A DNA stretch of 64,000 nucleotides from CAWCPR01 sp963797475 (GCA_963797475.1 CAWCPR010000001.1:1984001-2048000), one strand, 5' to 3'. Positions 27,424-36,899 are shown, numbered from the stretch's first letter. Translations and numbers: made by a program. The notes: a model not told the origin generated them from the sequence alone.

Positions 27424-28479
27424 ATGGCTCCCGAAATCCTGAACAGAATGAAGCTGGCGGCCAGGGTCCTTGCCCGCGGCGACAACACCGGGGCTGCCCG
27501 GCGGGAGTCCATCCCGGCCATCACACCTGAGGAAGTGGATCAGGCCAGGCAGTTTTTCCCCCTGGAAAAGTTCTTCATTTTTGGACATGCTCGCTCCGGC
27601 ACCACGCTCCTGACCCGCCTGGTGCGCCTGCACCCGGAAGTGCACTGCAATTACCAGGCCCACTTTTTCACCCGGCCCCCGCTGTTAAACGCCCTGGTCT
27701 CCGACCCCGAGGTCGGCGCCTGGCTGGGACGGCGCAGCAACCGCTGGAACCAGGGAAGCGACCTTTCCGCGCTGGTTTTGCGCGCAGCCGCCGACATCAT
27801 CCTGGAGCGGGAAGCGCGCCAGGTGGATAAGCGCATTGTGGGTGACAAAAGCCCCAACAGCCTGATGGATGGCGATGCAGTGCGCCTGATGCAGGCGGTT
27901 TACCCGGACGCCCGCCTGGTTTTTATCGTGAGGGACGGGCGCGACGCGGCCGTATCCCACCGCTTCCAGAGCTTTATCGACGCCGCCCACCATCTCAGCA
28001 ATGAGGATCTGCGCATCCGGGATGAGTTTTCGCGCCAGCCCGAGCTTTTCATGAACGGCGAGCGTTCGATCTTCACCGAAAAAGGCATCCGCCGGGCCGC
28101 CGAAGGTTGGGTGCACAACGTGGTGGAAACGGACCGGGCCGGGAGAGCGTTGTATCCGGGGAAATATTGGTCGCTGCGCTATGAGGATTTGCTGAAGCAG
28201 GCCTGGGAAGAAATGCGCCGCCTGTGGAATTTCTTAGGGGCGGACGAAAACGCCTCCGGCCTGCGAGAGGCGCTGGACGCCGAAATGGGCCGAAACCCGG
28301 ATGCAGACTGGCAGCAAATAAAGGCCAGTGAGATCGCCCAACCCCTGCAGAAAGGCAAGCACGGCTCCTGGCGCGAACTGTTCACCCGCCGCGACCGGCA
28401 GATCTTTCACGAGGCCGCTGCAGACACGCTGCAAGCCTGGGGCTACGACCCAAACCCATATCCAGCCGGGCAACAATGA
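27424..28479 (+). CDS. PAPS-dependent sulfotransferase
   Basis: A 351-residue protein. The 5'-phosphosulfate loop is FGHARSGTTLLTRLVRLHP near residue 56, the 3'-phosphate site is FIVRDGRDAAVSHR near residue 160, and IVGDKSPNSLMDGD lies between. These are the standard binding motifs of the Sulfotransfer family, which moves sulfate from PAPS to a hydroxyl or amino group. PAPS can be made by the bifunctional enzyme at 36899. An AGGAG ribosome-binding site lies upstream of the ATG at 27424. The acceptor is probably a glycan hydroxyl. The stop overlaps the next start by four bases. Confidence 0.9.
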   Translation: MAPEILNRMKLAARVLARGDNTGAARRESIPAITPEEVDQARQFFPLEKFFIFGHARSGTTLLTRLVRLHPEVHCNYQAHFFTRPPLLNALVSDPEVGAWLGRRSNRWNQGSDLSALVLRAAADIILEREARQVDKRIVGDKSPNSLMDGDAVRLMQAVYPDARLVFIVRDGRDAAVSHRFQSFIDAAHHLSNEDLRIRDEFSRQPELFMNGERSIFTEKGIRRAAEGWVHNVVETDRAGRALYPGKYWSLRYEDLLKQAWEEMRRLWNFLGADENASGLREALDAEMGRNPDADWQQIKASEIAQPLQKGKHGSWRELFTRRDRQIFHEAAADTLQAWGYDPNPYPAGQQ

Positions 28480-29503
28480 AGTTTCTAATCGCTGGTCTTG
28501 GCTCAATCGGACAGCGGCACCTGCGCAACTTGCTGGCGCTGGGTGAGACCGACATCTTGCTCTATCGCACCCACCAGGGCACCTAGCAGGGCCCCCTTGC
28601 GGAGGAGGAGCTTCGGAGCTTCCCGGTCGAGACGGACCTGCAAGCCGCCCTGGCGCGCAAACCGGATGGGGTTATCGTCTCAAACCCGACTGCCCTGCAT
28701 CTGCAGGTCGCCATCCCGGCTGCTCAGGCAGGCTGCCACTTGCTCCTGGAGAAGCCCATCTCGCACTCCCGGGACGGCATCGCTGCGCTCCAGGAGGCCG
28801 TGCGGCGCAGCGGAAGCCGCGTTCTGGTAGGCTACCAGTTCCGTTTTCACCCCGGACTGCAGTGCGTGAGGCGTTTGCTCTCGGACGGCGCAATCGGGCG
28901 TCCGATCTCCGTCCGGGCCCATTGGGGCGAATACCTGCCCGGGTGGCACCCCTGGGAGGATTACCGCAAAGCTACAGCTCGCGCCCGGATTTAGGCGGCG
29001 GAGTGATTCTCACGTTATCCCACCCATTGGACTACTTGCGCTGGCTTTTCGGCGAGGTGGATCGCCTGTGGGCTTTCAGCGGACGCATGAGCGACCTGGA
29101 GATCCAGGTGGAAGATACAGCCGAAATCGGGCTGCGATTTATCCGGAACGTTATCGGCAGCCTCCACCTGGATTATAACCAACAGCCACCGGCGCACTGG
29201 CTGGAAGTGGTTGGCGCCCGTGGGACGCTGCGCTGGGATAATGCCAATGGCGACGTGCGGTTATATCGCGCCGCCTCCCAGGCAAATGAATCTGGCGGGG
29301 AATGGGAAACGATCCCATTTGGGGGAGATGGCAGACCCTTCGAACGCAACGAGCTTTTTCTGGCCGAAATGCGCCACTTTATCGAGCTGGCGCGCGCCGA
29401 AACCCAGCCGCTGTGCAGCCTGGAAGACGGCCTGCGCGCCCTGGAATTAGCCCTGGCTGCCCAGCAGTCGGCCGATCAGGGCAGCCTGATCAAGTTGGAT
29501 TGA
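28476..29503 (+). pseudogene. Gfo/Idh/MocA-family sugar dehydrogenase with in-frame stop and frameshift
   Basis: The start ATG 28476 gives FLIAGLGSIGQRHLRNLLAL, an NAD-binding GxGxxGxxH loop. TAG at 28584-28586 interrupts the frame, perhaps a changed Trp codon. The same frame then resumes with VIVSNPTALHLQVA, HLLLEKPISH (the EKP motif) and GYQFRFHPGLQ. After 28970 one A is missing from an A-run, and the next frame carries LGGGVILTLSHPLDYLRWLF to 29503. The family oxidises or reduces sugars and nucleotide sugars with NAD(P). With two separate lesions this is the best candidate in the window for real decay. Confidence 0.85.
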
Positions 29504-29567
29504 GTAGGCCGCGCTTTGCGGGCCAGGCAACGTGACTTCAGTTATCCATCAAAAACAGGAATAAAGC

Positions 29568-30530
29568 ATGCTTTCTGAGAAACATTACGAACCCGTCGAC
29601 TGCGTACTGTGTGGAAAATCGGAAACAAGGTTGATCGCCCGGAAGGGCCAGTTTGGCTGGCCGACCTATGTCTCCATCTGCACGAACTGTGGGCTCGTAT
29701 TTTTAAACCCACGCTGGACGAAAGAAGACTATAACACTTTCTACGCGACCGAATACGACCAGTATTACCGCTTCGACGAAAATGAAGCCGCTGACAAAGA
29801 ACTGCGTAAAGCCAAAATCGTTTGGGAGCGCCTGGAAAAATACGCCCCCCGCCAGCGCCATTCTGCCCTGGACATTGGCTGCGGCCTGGGCTGGTGCCTG
29901 CACTACATTTCCGAACAGGCGCCCGGCCTGGCGATCGCCGGTATTGAGCCCTCGGATATCTGCGCCGATCATTTCGTCAACCAGATTGGCGGCGAATTAG
30001 TCGCCAGGGACGTGGACTCCGATTGGCACCTGGAGCAGCGCGGCCGCTTCGACCTGATCACTTTCCGGCATGTGCTCGAACACCTGATGGACCCGGTGGC
30101 TGTGCTCAAGAAAGTAAGCCAGGTGATGTCCCCAAACGGTGTGCTTTACATCGCCGTTCCGGATATGCTGCACCCGGATGGCTCGCTGGCAGATTTCTGG
30201 TATCGCTGCGTCCACACGTTTTACTATTCAAAAACGACATTGACCCGCATCGCCGCCCAAGCCGGGCTGGCGCCGGTCGCTATCAAGGAAGAAAACTCTG
30301 AGTTATGGGCGATCTTTAAAAAAGACGAAAGTACTCCTCAGCCACAGGCGGTTTCCGTTTACAAGGAACAAATGGCGGCCCTCAGCCAGTACAAACGCAG
30401 CCGCCTGCTGCGCGGCGTCCTGCTGCGCTTCTCGCCGCGCAAGATCAGCCGGTTGGTTCCCGAACCGGTCAAGAACCTGGTGCCCGATAATTTCAAGAAA
30501 AAATTCCGTTATCTGGTGTATCGACATTAA
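29568..30530 (+). CDS. class I SAM methyltransferase with N-terminal zinc-binding motif
   Basis: A 320-residue protein. The N-terminus has CVLCGKSE and ICTNCGLVFLNPRW, two CxxC pairs that should bind zinc, as in sugar C-methyltransferase-like and related families. SAM motif I is ALDIGCGLGWCLHYI near residue 98, followed by FDLITFRHVLEHLMDP and GVLYIAVPD. It likely methylates a sugar in the glycan. The 64-base gap before it and the 44-base gap after it show no promoter. Confidence 0.85.
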   Translation: MLSEKHYEPVDCVLCGKSETRLIARKGQFGWPTYVSICTNCGLVFLNPRWTKEDYNTFYATEYDQYYRFDENEAADKELRKAKIVWERLEKYAPRQRHSALDIGCGLGWCLHYISEQAPGLAIAGIEPSDICADHFVNQIGGELVARDVDSDWHLEQRGRFDLITFRHVLEHLMDPVAVLKKVSQVMSPNGVLYIAVPDMLHPDGSLADFWYRCVHTFYYSKTTLTRIAAQAGLAPVAIKEENSELWAIFKKDESTPQPQAVSVYKEQMAALSQYKRSRLLRGVLLRFSPRKISRLVPEPVKNLVPDNFKKKFRYLVYRH

Positions 30531-30574
30531 ATCGCTTCTCAAAAAAGAGGGGCATCCCCTGGCTTATTGAGAAG

Positions 30575-32374
30575 ATGTTACACGAACTGCATATCAACGA
30601 ACAAAGGATGGGCAACATGACGAACAATATCGACACTCTCCTGATTTCTCCCAATGTAAACATTCGCGAGGCCATGGCTGTGATCGAAAGCGCTCCACAC
30701 CACGTGGGATTATCCGGGATTGCGGTCGTCGTCGATCCGCAGGGCCGGCTGGCTGGCGTGGTGACCGATGGCGATATTCGCTCGGCGATCTTGCATGGCG
30801 CTACGCTGGATACGGCGGTGTCCGACATCATGACCAAAGACCCGATCGCCGTCGCCAGCTATGCTACCCCGATGAAAATGTATGAATCGGTCATGGAGTT
30901 GTTGAAAGGCAGCACACGCATGCTCGACCGCGGCGCCGGGAAAGTCATCGTGGTGGACGATGAGCAGCGCGTCGTAGACGTGGTGTCATTTTTTAACCTG
31001 TGGCAGCAAGCGGATGTCAAGACCAAGAAAATCGCCGTCATCGGGCTGGGTTTCGTGGGCTTGACGCTGGCGGTCGTTCTGGCGGACGCCGGCTTCAAGG
31101 TGGTTGGGATTGAGGCTCGAGCGGAGGTCGTTCGATCTTTGAAGAATGGCGTTCCACATTTTTACGAGGCCGGGCTTGCCAACCAGCTTCGAACCCACAT
31201 TGGCCGCCAGTTGGAAGTCGAGTCCAGCCTGGGCAACAGCGATTGCGACGTTTATATCGTTTCGGTCGGCACCCCGGTCGATGATAACCACCAACCCATC
31301 CTGGCGTATGTGGAGACCGCCTCGCGAGAGATCGGCAAGGTACTTAAGAAAGGCGATACCGTGATGCTGCGCTCCACCGTCCCCGTCGGAACGACCCGCA
31401 ATTATTGCCTCCCCTGGCTGGAAGAAGAATCCGGCTTGAAAGCCGGCAAAGACTTTTCCCTGGTATTCGCCCCCGAACGCACGATCGCCGGCAAAGCGAT
31501 CAAGGAGCTGCGCAACCTGCCGCAGATCATCGGTTCGCTCGACCCGCAAGGAGCGGAAGTCGCCGCAGCCATCTACCGGGAGATCACGCCTACTATCGTC
31601 ATGCTTGATTCGCTGGAAGCAGCCGAGATGGTGAAGCTGGTCAACAACACTTTTCGCGATACCATCTTTTCCTTCGCCAATGAGATCGCCCTGGTCTGCG
31701 AACGCTACGGGCTGGATGCGTTCAAAATCATCGACGCGGCCAATGAAGGCTATCCTCGAGATCCGGTGCCGCTGCCCAGCCCCGGGGTAGGCGGCGTCTG
31801 CCTGAAAAAAGACCCCTACCTGCTCCAGATAACGGCCCTTTCGCAAGGGTTGGAGCCATCAATCCTCGGGCGCAGCCGGCTGGTTAATGAGTACATGCCC
31901 TTTCACGTTTTCCAGAAATTTCTGCATTTCCTGAAGGTAACTGGCCGCAGTCCGCAAGAAACCAGGGTTTTCGTGGTCGGATTCGCCTTTAAAGGCTGGC
32001 CGGAGACCTCCGACATGCGCGATTCGAGCACGTTAGACCTGGTGAAACACCTGGACCAGGCGGGCGTGACCATTCACGGGTTCGACCCGGTGATCGAGCT
32101 GGAAGCCTTGCGAGCCGTGCCGGGAGTGCAGCCGAGCTCGCTGGCGGAAGGTTTCGAAGCTGCCGACTGCGTCTTCGTGATGAACAACCACCCCTCTTAC
32201 GAAGATTGGAACTTGCATGCTCTGCTGGCGACGCTGCGCAAGCCGGCCTTGTTTGTCGACGGCTGGCACATTTTCCGCAGCGATGATATCGCCCGCACAC
32301 CTGGGATCAGCTACAGCTCGGTCAGCCAGGATGAGGGCTGGCCTGAGGGCGAGCAGTTCCTGGTTTCCGAATAA
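30575..32374 (+). CDS. nucleotide-sugar dehydrogenase (UDP-ManNAc/UDP-GlcNAc type) fused to an N-terminal CBS pair
   Basis: A 599-residue protein (585 if it starts at ATG 30617, which has a better AAAGGA site). Residues 15-145 are two CBS motifs, with GIAVVVDPQGRLAGVVTDGD in the first. Residues 150-590 form a UDP-glucose/UDP-ManNAc dehydrogenase: IAVIGLGFVGLTLA, VSVGTPVDDN, STVPVGTT and AEMVKLVNNTFRDTIFSFAN. The catalytic Cys lies in GVGGVCLKKDPYLL near residue 409. The reaction is NAD-dependent oxidation of a sugar C6 to a uronate. CBS pairs usually bind adenine nucleotides, so activity may be regulated by energy state. The fusion is unusual. Confidence 0.88.
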   Translation: MLHELHINEQRMGNMTNNIDTLLISPNVNIREAMAVIESAPHHVGLSGIAVVVDPQGRLAGVVTDGDIRSAILHGATLDTAVSDIMTKDPIAVASYATPMKMYESVMELLKGSTRMLDRGAGKVIVVDDEQRVVDVVSFFNLWQQADVKTKKIAVIGLGFVGLTLAVVLADAGFKVVGIEARAEVVRSLKNGVPHFYEAGLANQLRTHIGRQLEVESSLGNSDCDVYIVSVGTPVDDNHQPILAYVETASREIGKVLKKGDTVMLRSTVPVGTTRNYCLPWLEEESGLKAGKDFSLVFAPERTIAGKAIKELRNLPQIIGSLDPQGAEVAAAIYREITPTIVMLDSLEAAEMVKLVNNTFRDTIFSFANEIALVCERYGLDAFKIIDAANEGYPRDPVPLPSPGVGGVCLKKDPYLLQITALSQGLEPSILGRSRLVNEYMPFHVFQKFLHFLKVTGRSPQETRVFVVGFAFKGWPETSDMRDSSTLDLVKHLDQAGVTIHGFDPVIELEALRAVPGVQPSSLAEGFEAADCVFVMNNHPSYEDWNLHALLATLRKPALFVDGWHIFRSDDIARTPGISYSSVSQDEGWPEGEQFLVSE

Positions 32375-32396
32375 TAATCACAATCCTTCCCCCACT

Positions 32397-33518
32397 ATGG
32401 CAGTTTCCGCTCAAATCTCGCCTCCAAACCAGCCAAGTACGCGGCCCATTTTCGCCGTCCTGATCGCCGGCGGGCAAGGGACGCGCTTATGGCCGCTCAG
32501 CCGCCGGATGCTTCCAAAGCAGTTCCTCGATCTGCGCGACGAAGGACAGACTTTGCTTCAGGCCGCTGCCCAAAGAGCTGCGCGGGTGGCGGATGGGCTG
32601 GAAAACGTGCTGGTGCTGGCCCAAGCAGAGCACGCTGCCCTAGCGCACGTTCAGCTTCCCGACTTGCCGGAAGACAACCTTATCCTGGAACCGGTAGGAC
32701 GCAGCACCGCCGCCTCTATGGGACTGGCTGCCATGCATATTCAAAATCGCGCCCCCCAGGCGGTTATGGCTGTTTTACCCACAGATCACGTGTTCCCGGA
32801 CGAACAACCCTGGCTTGAGGCCATGCGCACTGCCGTCCTTTTCGCCGGGCAGTCGGACCGGCTGGTGACCCTTGGGATCCCACCCGTTTTTGCCTCGCCC
32901 AATTATGGTTACCTGCACCTGGGCAGCCTCCTCAAAGCTGGGGATGGGTCACCCTGCAATTGTCCGGTTTACGCAGTACAGCAATTTGTAGAAAAGCCCG
33001 CGCCTGAGCGCGCTCGTTCTTTTCTGGAAAGCGGCGAATACCTCTGGAATACCGGCACTTTCGCCTGGCAGGTGGGCGTCTTCCAGGATGCCTTACAACG
33101 TCAGTTGCCAGGGCTGCACGCCGGCCTGCAAGTGATCGCCGAAGACCCCGGACAATTGACGCGGCTTTACTCTGAATTCGATGATCTCTCGGTCGATTAC
33201 GGCGTGTTGGAAAAATCCAACAATGTCGCTGCCGTGCTGGGGAACTTTAAACGGATCGACCTGGGGGCGCTCACTTCTCTGGAGGAAATTTGGCCCGGCG
33301 ATGAGCTGGGCAACACCAACCACGGGCTGGTTCTCAGCAAAGACAGCCGCGGCAACATCGTCTCGGCCGATCAAGGCCTGGTAGGTCTGGTGGGAGTCGA
33401 AGACATGATCGTTATCCGCCAGGCGGATGTATTGTTCATCTGTCCGAAAGAACGGGCCGCAGAAGTGAAGGAACTGGTGGCAGCCCTGGCCCGTAACGGG
33501 TTAGGACGCTTCCAATGA
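32397..33518 (+). CDS. manC: mannose-1-phosphate guanylyltransferase
   Basis: A 373-residue protein from ATG 32397. The nucleotide-binding loop is LIAGGQGTRLWPLSR, with QFLDL and the mannose-1-phosphate region FVEKP near residue 200. EYLWNTGTFAW is also typical. It has the nucleotidyltransferase domain and part of the C-terminal region (DLGALTSLEEIW, NIVSADQGLVGLVGVED) but no phosphomannose-isomerase domain. It makes GDP-mannose, the precursor of GDP-fucose (fcl at 13001). It overlaps the next gene by four bases, suggesting that GDP-mannose or mannose phosphate feeds the following cluster. Confidence 0.9.
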   Translation: MAVSAQISPPNQPSTRPIFAVLIAGGQGTRLWPLSRRMLPKQFLDLRDEGQTLLQAAAQRAARVADGLENVLVLAQAEHAALAHVQLPDLPEDNLILEPVGRSTAASMGLAAMHIQNRAPQAVMAVLPTDHVFPDEQPWLEAMRTAVLFAGQSDRLVTLGIPPVFASPNYGYLHLGSLLKAGDGSPCNCPVYAVQQFVEKPAPERARSFLESGEYLWNTGTFAWQVGVFQDALQRQLPGLHAGLQVIAEDPGQLTRLYSEFDDLSVDYGVLEKSNNVAAVLGNFKRIDLGALTSLEEIWPGDELGNTNHGLVLSKDSRGNIVSADQGLVGLVGVEDMIVIRQADVLFICPKERAAEVKELVAALARNGLGRFQ

Positions 33519-34219
33519 GGCCGGACTGGATTGTGCTGTTCGATTGGGACGGGACCCTGATCAACTCGCTGGATGTCAAGGTCCATAACGCTGGAATCTT
33601 GTTCGAACAGGTCTTCCACCTGCCGCGAGCGAGCGTGGAAGCGGCATACCGGCGGCATTCAGGCATTCCCAGGTGGCAGTTGTTCAACGCTATTTGCCAG
33701 GACAACGGCCTGCCTCCCCTGGATGGCAAAAAATATGGGCAGCTCAGCGAGCGCTTCAGCGCTGCCAACCGCCTCGCACTGTGCGACCCGCAAACGCCCG
33801 GGCTGGTGCCGCAAGCCACCCGGCGAGCGCTGGAGCGCCTGCGCCAACGCGACGAGACGCTTTACGTCTCCAGCGCAGCCGAGTCAGCCGAAATACGGGC
33901 TATCGCCGCCAGCCTGGGACTGGATAAATTCTTCAAAGAGATCCTGGGATCCAGCCCGGGGTTCGGCAAAGGCCAACAGCACGTTGCCTATGTGCTGCAG
34001 AAAGAAACCGCCGCTCGTGATCGGGTTGTATTCGTTGGCGATGAGCCAGCCGATATCCGCCTCGGCAGGCAGGCCGGAGTCCGGACTGTCGCCAAAACCG
34101 GCACCAACCCCATCGATATCCTTGAAAACGAAAAGCCAGACGCCATAATCAACTCGCTGGATGAACTCCCCGGCTTGTTAGACAGGGTAAGCCTGGAAAC
34201 GGTTGGAAAACCGAAATAA
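33515..34219 (+). CDS. HAD-family phosphatase
   Basis: A 234-residue HAD hydrolase. Motif I is VLFDWDGTLINSLD (nucleophile Asp near residue 9), motif II is YVSSAAESAE, Lys is in FGKGQQHV and motif IV is VFVGDEPADIRLGRQAG. It contains the helical cap of phosphoglycolate-phosphatase-like members. Position before NeuB-like and CMP-sugar synthetase genes recalls KDN-9-phosphate or Neu5Ac-9-phosphate phosphatases, which remove a 9-phosphate after condensation. That role is inferred from order only. The start overlaps manC. Confidence 0.85.
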   Translation: MRPDWIVLFDWDGTLINSLDVKVHNAGILFEQVFHLPRASVEAAYRRHSGIPRWQLFNAICQDNGLPPLDGKKYGQLSERFSAANRLALCDPQTPGLVPQATRRALERLRQRDETLYVSSAAESAEIRAIAASLGLDKFFKEILGSSPGFGKGQQHVAYVLQKETAARDRVVFVGDEPADIRLGRQAGVRTVAKTGTNPIDILENEKPDAIINSLDELPGLLDRVSLETVGKPK

Positions 34220-34239
34220 AAAATTACTCCTGGAGGAGC

Positions 34240-35196
34240 ATGAGCGTTATTATTGCCGAGTTTTGTCAAAATCACAAAGGCGATCTCAGCCTGCTGAAAG
34301 AAATGGTGTGGGCCGCGGCGGAAGCGGGCGCCACCTACGCCAAGATCCAATCGATGCTGGCAGACGACCTGACCTTGCGCGAGCGTTTCGAAACCGGTAT
34401 GTGGGAAGGCGAACGCCAGGTAGCCATTAAACGCCCCTACTTGCCCGAGTACGAGCGCTTGAAACCAATGGACTTGAGCGATGAAGCGCACGGGGTGTTC
34501 GCCGAGGAGTGCCAGAGGGCCGGGATCAAGCCCCTGACGACCATCTTCTCGCGCTCGCGCATCCCCTTCATAGCAAGCCTGGGTTGGGAGGCGGTCAAGG
34601 TCGCCAGCTATGACTGCGCCAGCCTGCCCATGCTGCGCGAATTGAAGGAGCGCTTTGGGCGCCTGTTTGTCTCCACAGGGGCAACCTATGATGCAGAGAT
34701 CGAACAGGCCGCCCACCTGCTGGCTGGTCACAGCTTCAGCCTGCTGCACGCAGTCACGATCTACCCAACCCCGCTGAACGAGCTGCACCTGAGGCGACTG
34801 GCATACCTGCGCCAATTCACGCCTTCTGTCGGCCTGAGCGATCACACCCTGGTATCCAGGGACGGAATCAAGGCTTCGGTCGCGGCCCTCAGCCTGGGCG
34901 CAGAGGTGATCGAACGCCATTTCACCCTGCTTGGACCCCAGGATACCAGGGATGGTCCGGTATCCATCCGCCCAGAAGAGCTAAAGGCGCTGGTCGCTTT
35001 CAGTAAAATGGATCCCGGCGATCTACAGGATTACGTGAACCGCGAAATCCCCGAGCTCGAGCAAATGATGGGCCTGGCATCGCGCCCGCTCAGCGATGTT
35101 GAGCAGCTCAACCGCGATTATTACCGTGGGCGCTTCGCCAGCCGCCTGGGCGGCGAGATCGTTTATAACTGGGAAGATCGACCAATTAGCGCTTAG
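34240..35196 (+). CDS. NeuB-family ulosonic acid synthase without SAF domain
   Basis: A 318-residue protein starting at ATG 34240 behind a GGAGGAG site. The family start is IIAEFCQNHKGDL, with IKVASYDCASLPMLRE-like metal and PEP positions (KVASYDCASLPML near residue 116), and VGLSDHTLVSRDGIKA late. It ends after ERHFTLLGPQDTRDGPVS and a short helical tail, with no C-terminal SAF domain, unlike the two other NeuB copies in the window. It should condense PEP with an aldose or aldose phosphate. Being between an HAD phosphatase and a CMP-sugar synthetase, it may use a phosphorylated substrate. Confidence 0.85.
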   Translation: MSVIIAEFCQNHKGDLSLLKEMVWAAAEAGATYAKIQSMLADDLTLRERFETGMWEGERQVAIKRPYLPEYERLKPMDLSDEAHGVFAEECQRAGIKPLTTIFSRSRIPFIASLGWEAVKVASYDCASLPMLRELKERFGRLFVSTGATYDAEIEQAAHLLAGHSFSLLHAVTIYPTPLNELHLRRLAYLRQFTPSVGLSDHTLVSRDGIKASVAALSLGAEVIERHFTLLGPQDTRDGPVSIRPEELKALVAFSKMDPGDLQDYVNREIPELEQMMGLASRPLSDVEQLNRDYYRGRFASRLGGEIVYNWEDRPISA

Positions 35197-35231
35197 ACTG
35201 AGCAATCTACACGAGGTAAAGCAGAAACGAG

Positions 35232-35933
35232 ATGTACATCCTGGGTGTCATTCCGGCCCGCGGCGGCTCAAAATCCGTGCCGCGCAAAAACATCGCCTTG
35301 CTGCATGGCCTGCCGCTGATCGCCTATACCATCCGGGCCGCTCAAGGCAGCCAGATGCTGACGCACTTCGTGGTGTCCTCCGAAGACCCGCAGATCCTGG
35401 CGGTCTCCAGGGAATACGGCGCTCCGGCGCCATTCATACGCCCGGCTGAGCTGGCGACAGATGTAGCCCCCACCCTGCCAGTCGTCCAGCATGCCGTGAG
35501 GGAGATGGAGGGCATGGAGGGCGTCGTTTTTGACATCATTGTCCTGTTACAGCCCACCACGCCGCTGCGCCAGGCGCAGGATATCGACGCGGCCCTGGAA
35601 AAGCTGATCGCTACCGGCGCCGATTCGGTGATCAGCGTGTGCAGCGTCGGCGCAAACCACCCGGCCCGCATGCGCAAAATCGAAAACGACCGGCTGGTTG
35701 ATTTGGCGATTAAAGAACCCAAAGAAATGCTGCGCCGCCAGGATCTGCCCCCCATCTATATCCGCAACGGGGCCATTTACGCAGTACGCCGCCAGGTAGT
35801 CATTGAAAAGAACAGCATGAGCGGGGAAATTTGCCGCCCCTATATCATGCCTGAGGAGCGTTCGGTGAATGTCGACAGCAAGCTCGATCTGCTGCTGGCG
35901 GAGATTCTTCTGCGCCCCCAGGGAAAAGATTAA
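35232..35933 (+). CDS. acylneuraminate-type cytidylyltransferase (CMP-ulosonate synthetase)
   Basis: A 233-residue protein. GVIPARGGSKSVPRKNI at residues 5-21 is the CTP-binding signature, followed by LQPTTPLRQAQDI near residue 102. The C-terminus has YIRNGAIYAV and VNVDSKLDL. It activates an ulosonic acid as a CMP ester before transfer. It lies 35 bases after the SAF-less NeuB gene and three before a hydroxyacid dehydrogenase gene. The family includes NeuA, PseF and LegF; which sugar is used cannot be decided. Confidence 0.9.
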   Translation: MYILGVIPARGGSKSVPRKNIALLHGLPLIAYTIRAAQGSQMLTHFVVSSEDPQILAVSREYGAPAPFIRPAELATDVAPTLPVVQHAVREMEGMEGVVFDIIVLLQPTTPLRQAQDIDAALEKLIATGADSVISVCSVGANHPARMRKIENDRLVDLAIKEPKEMLRRQDLPPIYIRNGAIYAVRRQVVIEKNSMSGEICRPYIMPEERSVNVDSKLDLLLAEILLRPQGKD

Positions 35934-35936
35934 AGG

Positions 35937-36899
35937 ATGGAACAGCCGCTTCGTATTCTGCTGGCTGAGAAATCCAGCTTCAGCGCTCGAGGCATCCAGG
36001 CGCTCGCGGAAATTGCCCCAACCGACGCATTTGACCTGAGCCAGGACCAACTTGCACAGGCTGTAGGCGGCTATCCAATCCTGGTGATTCGCCTGGGATT
36101 GGAGGTCGACGAGCGAGTGCTGGCAGGCGGCGACCGGCTCGTCGCAATCGGAACCCCGACCACCGGTCTGGATCACATTGACGTACAATCGGCCGGCCAG
36201 CGCGGCATTGCAGTTCTCAGCCTGAAAGGCGAACGCCCCTTCCTCGACCAGGTGTTTGCCACCGCAGAGCACACTTTTGCGTTGCTGCTCAGCCTCATCC
36301 GCCGCATCCCCTCCGCATTTGAGGCCGTCAAGCGCTATGAGTGGCGCCGTGATCTGTATCGCGGCAGTGAGTTAAACGGCAAGGCTCTGGGGATCATCGG
36401 CTGTGGGCGACTGGGGAGCATGGTCGCACATTATGGGGTCGCCTTCGGAATGCAGGTGCTGGTTTACGATCCATACCAGGCATCCCTGCCAAATGAGGTA
36501 AAATCATGCGGCGCTTTGCCGGACCTGTTGGAGCAAAGCGACGTCATCAGCGTGCATGTACCCTTAAATGACGAAACCCGGGGGATGCTTGGCGCGGCTC
36601 AGTTCGCCTGCATGCGACCCGGATCGGTCCTGGTCAATACGGCCCGCGGCGCGGTCATCGACGAGCCGGCTTTACTGCGCGCCCTGGAATCCGGAAGGCT
36701 GGCTGGCGCAGCGCTGGATGTCCTGTGCGAGGAGCACAACCTGGCCGAAAGCCGCAGCCACAAACTGGTCGAGTACGCCAGGTCTCACGAGAACCTGATC
36801 ATCACGCCCCACATTGGAGGCGCCACCCAGGAATCGGTTGAAAAGGCTGACCTTTTCCTGGCAAACAAAATCAAAAATTTTATAAAGGATAGGATGTAA
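35937..36899 (+). CDS. D-isomer-specific 2-hydroxyacid dehydrogenase
   Basis: A 320-residue NAD-dependent dehydrogenase. The cofactor loop is LGIIGCGRLGSMVAHYG near residue 145; catalytic Arg is in NTARGAVIDEPA, Glu in DVLCEEHNL and His in TPHIGGATQES. It resembles SerA-type phosphoglycerate dehydrogenases without the regulatory domain. It follows a CMP-sugar synthetase by three bases and overlaps the PAPS synthase by one. A housekeeping role in serine synthesis is unlikely at this site. The same gene type recurs at 53022, also after a CMP-sugar synthetase. Confidence 0.88.
   Translation: MEQPLRILLAEKSSFSARGIQALAEIAPTDAFDLSQDQLAQAVGGYPILVIRLGLEVDERVLAGGDRLVAIGTPTTGLDHIDVQSAGQRGIAVLSLKGERPFLDQVFATAEHTFALLLSLIRRIPSAFEAVKRYEWRRDLYRGSELNGKALGIIGCGRLGSMVAHYGVAFGMQVLVYDPYQASLPNEVKSCGALPDLLEQSDVISVHVPLNDETRGMLGAAQFACMRPGSVLVNTARGAVIDEPALLRALESGRLAGAALDVLCEEHNLAESRSHKLVEYARSHENLIITPHIGGATQESVEKADLFLANKIKNFIKDRM

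Noticed and set aside
30547..30560. Possible terminator hairpin AGGGGCATCCCCT
   Set aside because: Only five pairs with no T-run after it, and the surrounding genes appear co-transcribed.
33988..34920. Minus-strand reading frame of 310 codons
   Set aside because: Covers the HAD phosphatase end and the NeuB gene, both well supported on the plus strand.
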